Assembly: GCA_002887195.1 (NCBI GenBank)
Contig: PJAB01000390.1
Location: 1 to 27,827, forward strand
Length of the DNA: 27,827 nucleotides
Direction of reading: 5' to 3'
From: Chrysochromulina parva
Taxonomy: Eukaryota > Haptophyta > Prymnesiales > Chrysochromulinaceae
Part shown: positions 6,917 through 13,540 of the stretch, in pieces
Position numbering within the stretch: the stretch's first letter is position 1
Layout of the letters: each line of letters starts with the position of its first letter
Made by a program: the position numbers and the translations under genes
The notes under the pieces: model-generated
Told to the model about the DNA's origin: nothing
The model's database searches: none
The model's input: the letters and a program-made list of their open reading frames with translations, nothing else

Positions 6917-8686
6917 ATGCTGAATCGGCTCGGCTCCTTGCTGCTCCTCGGCCTGGCGGCGCTGGCGCGCGGCCAGGGCCTGTACAAGGAGGCTGACCCG
7001 ATCGAACTGTACGCCAACAAGGTCGGCCCCTTTGCCAACCCGAACGAGGTCTACTCCTTCTACAGCCTGCCGTTCTGTGCGCCAGAGGATATGGAGATCC
7101 GGCGCGAGGACCTTGGCCCGCTGCTCAAGGGAGACCGGCCGAGGAAGACGCTGTACGACATTCACTTCCGCGTGCCTCAGACCTTGAAGCAGCTCTGCAA
7201 GGCGAAGCTCAGCGAAGCAGATGTCAAAAAGTTCCGCCAGGCGATCGTGGACGACTACTACTTTGAGCTCATGCTTGATGAGCTGCCCATCTGGGGCTAC
7301 GTGGGCGAGCTCGAGACGCGCGCGGTTCTCGACACGGCGAATGCGACGCGCTACTATCTCTTCACGCACCTCGACTTCTCGATCGCCTACAACGCCGACC
7401 GCGTCATCGAGGTCAACGTGTCGGCCGATCCACTTCAGCGCGTCGACCTTGGGCAGGGCGGCGCGCGCGAGGTCTCGTTCTCGTACTCGGTGCGCTGGCA
7501 GGCGACGGACGTGGCCTTCGGCGACCGGATGAGCCGGTACGCTCAGTCCTCCTTCCTGCCGCAGTCCTTCGAGATCCATTGGCTCTCGATCATCAACTCG
7601 TTCGTGCTCGTGCTGCTGCTCACTGGATTCCTGTCCATCATCCTGATGCGCGTGCTCAAGAACGACTTCTCGCGGTACGCGGCGGCGGAGGAAGAGGAGG
7701 AGGACGAGGAGGAGACTGGCTGGAAACTCGTGCACGGCGACGTTTTCCGCCTGCCGCCCGCCTTCTCCGCCTTCTGCGCATACGTGGGCACGGGCGCCCA
7801 GCTGCTCAGCCTCGTCTTCTTCATGCTTGTGCTCGCGATCATGAACATGTTCTACCCGGGCAACCGCGGCTCGATGAACACGGCCGCGCTCGTCCTGTAC
7901 GCGCTCACTGCGGGCACCGCGGGCTTCGTCTCCGCGCACATGTTCGGCCGCTTCTACGGTCCCGACGGCCGCTGGGCGTGGAACCTGCTGCTCTCGGCCA
8001 CGCTCTTCCCGGTGCCGCTGCTCTGCATGTTCTGCTTCTTGAACACGATCGCGATCCTTTACGAATCGCAGGCGGCGCTGCCCTTTGGCACCATCATGGT
8101 CATCTTGGTCATCTGGCTGCTCGTCACGCTGCCGCTGACCATCATCGGCGGCGTGCTCGGACGAAACACAGCCAAAGGGCGCGAGTTCACACCGCCATGC
8201 CGCGTGAACAAGATCCCCCGAGAGATCCCCCCGATCCCGTGGTACCGTACGCCCGTCTGCCAGGTCTTCATGGCCGGCTTCCTTCCCTTTTCCGCCATCT
8301 ACATCGAGCTGCACTACATCTTCGCGTCCGTGTGGGGGCATAAGCTGTACACGCTGTACGGCATCCTCTTCATCGCCTTCGTGATGCTGCTCATCGTGAC
8401 CGCGTTCATCACGATCGCGCTCACCTACTTCCAGCTCGCCATCGAGGACCACCGATGGTGGTGGCGCTCTCTCTTCAGTGGCGGCTCCACCGGCTTCTTC
8501 GTCTTCGCCTACTGCTTCTTCTACTACTTTGGGCGCTCGAGCATGTTCGGCTTCATGCAAACCTCCTTCTTCTTCGGCTACATGCTCGTCGCCTCGTACG
8601 CCGCGTTCATCATGCTCGGCACCATCGGCTTCGCCTTCTCCTTCATCTTCGTGAGGCGGATCTACTCCGCCGTCAAATGCGACTGA
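6917..8686 (+). CDS. Transmembrane 9 superfamily protein (nonaspanin), TM9SF1/3-like
   Basis: 589-residue Golgi/endosomal membrane protein. Nonaspanins help sort cargo, particularly membrane proteins with glycine-rich transmembrane segments. A signal peptide (LGSLLLLGLAALARG) is followed by a luminal domain starting with ELYANKVGPFANPNEVYSFY, matching TM9SF1/3 N-termini. The first membrane helix (SIINSFVLVLLLTGFLSIIL) is followed by an acidic cytosolic run and then GWKLVHGDVFRLPP, a hallmark of the family. Eight further membrane helices follow. The C-terminus RRIYSAVKCD ends in K-x-D, the family's COPI-binding Golgi-retention signal. Length is typical. Start: ATG 6917 gives the signal peptide directly; ATG 6872 is less likely. 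A long antisense frame covers most of the gene and is a codon-bias shadow. Confidence 0.95.
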   Translation: MLNRLGSLLLLGLAALARGQGLYKEADPIELYANKVGPFANPNEVYSFYSLPFCAPEDMEIRREDLGPLLKGDRPRKTLYDIHFRVPQTLKQLCKAKLSEADVKKFRQAIVDDYYFELMLDELPIWGYVGELETRAVLDTANATRYYLFTHLDFSIAYNADRVIEVNVSADPLQRVDLGQGGAREVSFSYSVRWQATDVAFGDRMSRYAQSSFLPQSFEIHWLSIINSFVLVLLLTGFLSIILMRVLKNDFSRYAAAEEEEEDEEETGWKLVHGDVFRLPPAFSAFCAYVGTGAQLLSLVFFMLVLAIMNMFYPGNRGSMNTAALVLYALTAGTAGFVSAHMFGRFYGPDGRWAWNLLLSATLFPVPLLCMFCFLNTIAILYESQAALPFGTIMVILVIWLLVTLPLTIIGGVLGRNTAKGREFTPPCRVNKIPREIPPIPWYRTPVCQVFMAGFLPFSAIYIELHYIFASVWGHKLYTLYGILFIAFVMLLIVTAFITIALTYFQLAIEDHRWWWRSLFSGGSTGFFVFAYCFFYYFGRSSMFGFMQTSFFFGYMLVASYAAFIMLGTIGFAFSFIFVRRIYSAVKCD

Positions 8687-9673
8687 ATCTGAGAGTATCG
8701 CGTACGACGGGACGCGTACTGGCTAGAATGGCTGGGCAGCGCGCGCGCCTGGCTGGTACTAATACGGTGACTTTCCCAGAGTGGATAGTGAGTGTACGCG
8801 TATAAGGCTCGATACGCGGTTGAAGTGCGCAGGTGACGTTTTTCGCACGATCGTACAGATACACAAAATTGTGGCCAGCCGAACCGCCGCACCGCGCGGG
8901 CGGGCGACCGTTTCACTTTAGAATTAGATATCACTTTACCGATTACCAAAATTACCCTTATAATATAGTTAATTCCACATGGGATGTACGTACGCGGTCC
9001 GGACGTACGACGACGGGGTCTTGGTCGGGATGGGGTCGTAGCTGAATTTGCAAAGTAGACTACGAAGCTACGAACCCCGAAGTACTGTATACCACGCTTT
9101 ATCCTGTGAGAACACCCTCAGTCCCCAATAGCACAATTTAGTAGCCCGTGAGTGGCGTGAGAGCGAATATAAACCGTCCTGAACGGTAAGAAACGAGGTC
9201 TGACTCTTCACTCTATCCTGTGAACGGTAACGAAGTCACAGAGTAAGTACATGTAGAGTCAGCCATCATTACCATGTTCGGACCGCTTGGACATGATAAA
9301 TGGTGAGGCTTAAAGGAAGGGTCCGATTTCCGAAACGAACGCGACGTCGTTCCTGCAGGGATTCGGGCCGGCCCGAATCCGCAGAATTTTTTTTTTGTTT
9401 TTTTGGAAAGGTGGTACTCTGCAACGAGACGCCGAGGTCGAGAGTTTTTAGAGTTTTTGAGTTTTTTGAGTTTTTTCGTGTGTTTTCCATGGGAGTTGGT
9501 TTCGGGCAGGGGAGTGCTCCTTTAATACCTTCTCGGCGGTGTCTGAATGAACGTTCCTATTCAGAAGCAAACTTCATGAAACTTGCCCGAGCCTCTGTCG
9601 CGGAAAACCTGTGAATACGCACCGTCTCGGCATATTGAACCCCGACGGCAGCCTTGGCGCCGACAAGCCCAAT
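8687..9673. other. Gene-poor spacer with palindrome and T-tracts
   Basis: 987 bp without a supported gene, visibly more AT-rich than its surroundings between about 8920 and 9500. It holds the 3' UTR of the nonaspanin, a perfect 22-bp palindrome (9359-9380), a T-rich run (9388-9407) and four T-tracts spaced 8-9 bp apart (9445-9476). No transposase, tRNA or rRNA was recognised. The right end carries the first copy of a 43-bp repeat whose second copy lies inside the methyltransferase gene. Confidence 0.5.
9359..9380. repeat. Perfect 22-bp palindrome
   Basis: GGATTCGGGCC is followed directly by its reverse complement with no spacer. CTGC (9353-9356) and GCAG (9381-9384) could extend the arms after a 2-nt bulge. 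It is followed at once by a T-rich run, so on the + strand it resembles a hairpin plus U-tract. Confidence 0.88.
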
Positions 9674-9881
9674 ATGCGGTTCGCCCTCTTCCGTCCATGC
9701 TTCCGTCGTAGCTTTAGCACCTCGTATGACCGCCTTGCGGCTTCTTATTGGACATCCGATCGGGTCGGCTGGCTCACCAATGGGCGCGACGATCCACTGT
9801 CGCCGGATAAACCTGGTGTCGCACCATTGCTGCGCGTGCTCGGCATCTTGAACCCCGACGGCAGCCTTGGCGCTGACAAGC
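9626..9881 (+). repeat. 43-bp direct repeat pair, 213 bp apart
   Basis: Copies at 9626-9668 and 9839-9881 are identical except for two mismatches. The offset of 213 is 71 codons, so both copies can be read in the same frame and give LGILNPDGSLGADK. The first lies just before the chosen ATG (9674); the second is inside the coding region and leads directly into the conserved KLKKYKQLTSM segment. Confidence 0.9.
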
Positions 9882-10792
9882 TCAAGAAGTACAAACAGCT
9901 CACCTCGATGTACTCGGCCATTGAACATGCGGTCGCTGATCCGTTGCATGACACACGCTCGCAGCAGCCACTGCGCTTCGTCGATTTGTGCTCGGGCTCG
10001 TCATCGCACATCGCGCTCCTGCTCGCCTTTGCTGCACGACACCGCTGGGAGCGGCCCGCGCACATCATCGCGGTGGACGCGGATGCGGCGCGCGTGGCCA
10101 AAGCTGAGCAGCGCGCGGCTCTGCTCGGCTTTGGCGCCGAGACTTTGCGGTATGCGACTTCGCGGGTGGCGAGCCTGGGGACATGGCAGCAGCTGTACCC
10201 TCAAGCCTTCCCTGGCCACGGCAGCCAGCCACCGCACGGCGTGTTCGCGCTGCACGCGTGCGACACGGCGACTGACGAGGCATTGCACTTTGGCGTGCGC
10301 AGCCGCTCCCACGCGCTGCTCGTCGCGCCGTGCTGCCAGGCAGAGCTCGCCGCCGCGTGGAAGGATCTTGCCCTCAGAGACGAGGAGGGAGGGCCCAGGC
10401 TCGGAAGGAGGCCCACAGACGAGCGGAGAAGCGAGGCGCGCGCGGCGCGCGGCGGTGGTTCTGTGACGGCGGCGGCGGCAGCAGGCGCTAGCTCGTTTGG
10501 TCTGGTACATCGGCAGCCTAACCTGCGGCGTGAGGTCGCCTCGCACATCACAGACGCGCTTCGGCTCGCGTTGCTTCGTGGGCAAGGCTACCGCGTGGAA
10601 GTAGCCGAGTTTGTGAGCGCTGAGCACACGCCCAAGAATCGGCTCTTCACGGCCATCCGACACCGCGACGCGTCTTATGACGCTGGCGGTGGAGGTGCGC
10701 GCGGCGCGGCGATCGCCGAGTACTGCGAGCTGCGGGACGCGACCGGGGGCTGTGGGATCACCCTTGGGGCGTTGTTGGGCGCGGATCCGTAA
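9674..10792 (+). CDS. Class I SAM-dependent methyltransferase (Methyltransf_32-like)
   Basis: 372-residue protein with a Rossmann-type methyltransferase domain. Motif I is RFVDLCSGSSSH (~101-112), followed by an acidic strand end IIAVDADAARVAKAEQR. HACDTATDEAL (194-204) and APCCQAEL (218-225) are characteristic of this subfamily, as is the C-terminal block RQPNLRREVASHITDALRLA followed by VAEFVSAEHTPKN, known from bacterial and algal proteins of unknown substrate. A Gly/Ala/Arg-rich insert (~240-275) separates the two halves. Start: the frame begins at a GTG (9611); the first ATG is 9674. The first ~55 residues after it do not resemble the family and lie between the two copies of the 43-bp repeat, so the true N-terminus may differ, for example through a 5' intron. 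Substrate unknown. Confidence 0.78.
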   Translation: MRFALFRPCFRRSFSTSYDRLAASYWTSDRVGWLTNGRDDPLSPDKPGVAPLLRVLGILNPDGSLGADKLKKYKQLTSMYSAIEHAVADPLHDTRSQQPLRFVDLCSGSSSHIALLLAFAARHRWERPAHIIAVDADAARVAKAEQRAALLGFGAETLRYATSRVASLGTWQQLYPQAFPGHGSQPPHGVFALHACDTATDEALHFGVRSRSHALLVAPCCQAELAAAWKDLALRDEEGGPRLGRRPTDERRSEARAARGGGSVTAAAAAGASSFGLVHRQPNLRREVASHITDALRLALLRGQGYRVEVAEFVSAEHTPKNRLFTAIRHRDASYDAGGGGARGAAIAEYCELRDATGGCGITLGALLGADP

Positions 10793-11043
10793 AAACCTTT
10801 GATGTTTGCGTGTTCTGTTCACAACTTGAAGTAGGAACTTGGTCCCGTGCTTCTTGGGGGCCCGGAGTTGCGCGTTGTGTTGAACAGCATCAGCACGAGC
10901 TCCCTTGTGCACGGGGAGGCGGAGTGTCGCGCTCGCGCGTCGTGTGTTTCACAGCAGGCTGCCGCACGAGCTCCCGCGGCGAGGTCCGCCCTCAGCGCGA
11001 GCGTCCGTCCACATCGTCGCGGGAGGGGCTCGACGGTGGGGAG

Positions 11044-13299
11044 ATGGACACTCTCTCCGACGCGGCCGCACGGCGCGTGTTCGTTCAGATCTTGCAGTGC
11101 GACGTGCGTCTCGCGGAGGCCATCCTCGACAACGCGCCAGAGACGTCCTTGCGGGCGCTGCTGCTGCGCTCTCAGTGTGCATTTGTGCTTGCCGCCCTCT
11201 CCGGTGACAATGCGGTGGCCGCACGCGCTGTCTCTTCGCTCGAGGCCTGCATCGCGAAGTGCGCCGCAGCGCAGACGCCCGATACTTGGGGAGGTTGGGC
11301 CGCCTCGTTTGTGGTCTCGGTCGAGCAGACGCCGGCGCAGCAAGAGGCGGCAGCCATCCAGGCCTTCGCGCTCCTCATGCAGGCGATGGCGCACGGGATG
11401 ATGCAGAAGTTCATCGTCGCGCTCCTCACGATGCGGCGCGCACTCGCCGCATTTTCCGCGCTGCCCGAGGAGCCCAGCACCGGGACCATCGCGGCGGTGC
11501 GCTCGTGGGGCCTCGGCGTGTTTGCACTGCTCCTCGCGCTCCTGCCCAAGCCGGTGGCGAGCATGCTCACACTCACCGGCAGCTGGCGCAGCCCATTCGG
11601 CGCCGAGGGGCCCTCCGAGGCGCTGAGCGTTCAGCTGCTCGAGCATGCAGCCACATGCACGGGCGGCGCGTACGAACATGGCGCTTGCTGGGCCGCCCTC
11701 GCGACGCTGTTGCTGTTCAAAGGAAGCACTCTTGCCAAGGACGGGTCCACGGAGCAAGGGACTGCCGAGCAAGGGAGGGCCAACAGCTCGCCCACCGAGC
11801 AGCCGCTTGGAACCATCGATGCCTTGCTCGTCGCATTGGACGCAGCCGTGGGCTCCGAGACCCTCGTCTCCGGCTGGCTGGCGAGTACGGTGTTGCGACG
11901 GATTGGTCGGCTGGACGAGGCGGCGGCGCGCGTCCGCCAAGTGGCTCTTGCCGCACGGGCGCTCGATCTCGGCGTGCCGCTCCATCGCGTGGGGTTCAAC
12001 GTGGCGCAGATCCAGTTCGCTGCCCTCGAGTACGCCCACGCAATAGCTTCGCTGCGCCCGCTCACCGCCCTCGAGAGCGACTACACGGCCAAAGCGATGA
12101 GCTTCTGGCACTTGGGTGCGGCGCTGGCTGTGGAGGGAGACTGCGACGGCGCACGCGCATGCTTCCGTGCCGTGGGCGCGCGCGCGGCGGAGAGCGGCGG
12201 CAAGCTCGACGCACAGCTCTGGCAGCGCTGTCAGCTCTGGCTCGCACGCGACGACAGCGCGCTGCCTCTCTGTGCGCTTGAGGTACACTACCAAACCGAG
12301 TACTTTCGAGGCAGCCAGAGTGCTCCGGTGCACCTGCGCCGCTTTGCAGCGCACGCGGCCGCCGTCCTCGGCCCGGCACTCGCTTCGAGCAGTGACGAGG
12401 TGCGTCGGACGGCACAGTTGCTTCAAGCCGTGATAGCCGTTGCAGCCGCTCGTGCGCTAGCGCAGGATGGGAGCGTCGTCCTGGGCGCTCGTGCGCTAGC
12501 GCAGGATGGGAGCGTCGTCCTGGGCGCTCGTGCGCCAGCGCAGGATGGGAGCGTCGTCCTGGGCGCTCGTGCGCCAGCGCAGGATGGGAGCGTCGTCCTG
12601 AGCACAACTGGCGAGGGCGAGGGCGTCGTCCTGGGCGCAGCTGGCGACGGCGAGGGCGTCGTCTTGGGCGCAACTGGCGAGGGCGAGGGCGTCGTCCTGG
12701 CATGTTCAGCGGGCAGCATGAGCGCTGACGGCGACGTGAGTCTGGCCGTAAGTGACGCGCCTACTCCAGAGTCACCGCCGCCGCCTCCTCCACCGCCGCC
12801 TCCGCCGCCTCCGCCGCCGCCGCCATTGTCACTCGCCTTCATCGGCGACGCGTGCGCCTTGGGTGCGCTCTTCAACGTGTCGTCCGCGGAGTCCCTGCTG
12901 CAATCCGCGAGCCGCGCGGGCTCTTGCGGCGAGCCATCGTCCGCGGAGCTGCCCGACAGGTGGGTCGAGGCCTTTGCGAGTCTCGAGCTCGCGGCGCTGC
13001 GGGTGGCCTCGGGCGACCTCGAAGGTGCCGCCGCCGCGATCCGGCTGGCGGCAGCGGTGCGCTCGTCCCAATTCTCCTTCCATTCTTGGCATGACGCCAA
13101 GCTGCGTGACGTGCGCAACCGGATGAGGGCCGCCGCTCCTCCCGCCGTGGGCGGCGGCAACGAGGGTGGAGCGGCTGCAAGCGCGGCGGTGTCGGCAACG
13201 CTCGATGAGGAGGAGCTGTTGGAGACCGAGGAGGTCGCCGCGCTCCGTAGGCAGCTTGAGGCAGCAGAAATCACGCACGAGGCGGCGGCAGCCCTGTAG
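11044..13299 (+). CDS. TTC39/Iml2-family tetratricopeptide-like protein with inserted repeats
   Basis: 751-residue alpha-helical protein resembling TTC39 and yeast Iml2 (DUF3808). Iml2 is linked to lipid-droplet/inclusion clearance and TTC39 to lipid metabolism. The best match is the block SWGLGVFALLLALLPKPVASMLTL with SVQLLEHAATCTGGAYEHGACWAALATLLLF, equivalent to the family's segment ending in a 'LLP' helix and a glycine turn. TPR-like helix pairs follow (LDEAAARVRQVALAARA, MSFWHLGAALAVEGDCDGARACF). Residues ~469-553 are minisatellite-coded repeats and are followed by 17 prolines (12775-12825), a low-complexity linker absent from the family. The C-terminus returns to helical sequence and ends in a short coiled coil (EEELLETEEVAALRRQLEAAE). 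Start: ATG 11044; the frame upstream reaches only a GTG and looks non-coding. A long antisense frame is a shadow. Confidence 0.62.
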   Translation: MDTLSDAAARRVFVQILQCDVRLAEAILDNAPETSLRALLLRSQCAFVLAALSGDNAVAARAVSSLEACIAKCAAAQTPDTWGGWAASFVVSVEQTPAQQEAAAIQAFALLMQAMAHGMMQKFIVALLTMRRALAAFSALPEEPSTGTIAAVRSWGLGVFALLLALLPKPVASMLTLTGSWRSPFGAEGPSEALSVQLLEHAATCTGGAYEHGACWAALATLLLFKGSTLAKDGSTEQGTAEQGRANSSPTEQPLGTIDALLVALDAAVGSETLVSGWLASTVLRRIGRLDEAAARVRQVALAARALDLGVPLHRVGFNVAQIQFAALEYAHAIASLRPLTALESDYTAKAMSFWHLGAALAVEGDCDGARACFRAVGARAAESGGKLDAQLWQRCQLWLARDDSALPLCALEVHYQTEYFRGSQSAPVHLRRFAAHAAAVLGPALASSSDEVRRTAQLLQAVIAVAAARALAQDGSVVLGARALAQDGSVVLGARAPAQDGSVVLGARAPAQDGSVVLSTTGEGEGVVLGAAGDGEGVVLGATGEGEGVVLACSAGSMSADGDVSLAVSDAPTPESPPPPPPPPPPPPPPPPPLSLAFIGDACALGALFNVSSAESLLQSASRAGSCGEPSSAELPDRWVEAFASLELAALRVASGDLEGAAAAIRLAAAVRSSQFSFHSWHDAKLRDVRNRMRAAAPPAVGGGNEGGAAASAAVSATLDEEELLETEEVAALRRQLEAAEITHEAAAAL
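12448..12603 (+). repeat. 39-bp coding minisatellite, four copies
   Basis: Units at 12448-12486, 12487-12525, 12526-12564 and 12565-12603, each coding ARALAQDGSVVLG or a one-residue variant. Copies are nearly identical at the DNA level (GCG CTA to GCG CCA changes in the later units and a changed last codon), which points to recent unequal exchange. Confidence 0.95.
12604..12702 (+). repeat. 33-bp coding minisatellite, three copies
   Basis: Directly follows the 39-bp array. Three 33-nt units code TGEGEGVVLGA-like blocks. The shared ending GTCGTCCTGGGC suggests that it evolved from, or exchanges with, the 39-bp unit. Confidence 0.88.
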
Positions 13300-13540
13300 C
13301 ACGGCCATGAGCACGGCGCCCGGCAAGCACGCTAGAAAGGCGACGAGAAAGAGAGCTCCCATTTTTGACCTTTGACGAAACTCGGTTTGCGCTATGACAC
13401 TCGCACAGTTCAAAGTGGGGTTTTGATGCAGCTTCTTCATCATTCCTGTGTCATCAGCTCCTCGCCGTCGCCTCGAACGGCGGTCTCGTGTCTGTCGCCT
13501 CGAACACAACACGTTGCGCGTCCGACCTTGAGGTGCGCCG

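Noticed and set aside
6884..8560. 558-codon open frame antisense to the nonaspanin gene
   Set aside because: Its translation is a charged low-complexity mix of Glu, Arg, His and Asp with no domain, as expected when GC-rich codon bias keeps the opposite strand open.
9300..9614. 104-codon frame with FFRVF/FEFF repeats
   Set aside because: The Phe-rich part is just the translated T-tracts; no domain and no conservation cue.
8687..9673. tRNA, rRNA or transposase in the long spacer
   Set aside because: No cloverleaf, rRNA signature or catalytic domain could be recognised in either strand.
10819..12426. 535-codon antisense frame over the TTC39-like gene
   Set aside because: No motif; it mirrors the codon bias of the sense gene, which has family-like sequence.
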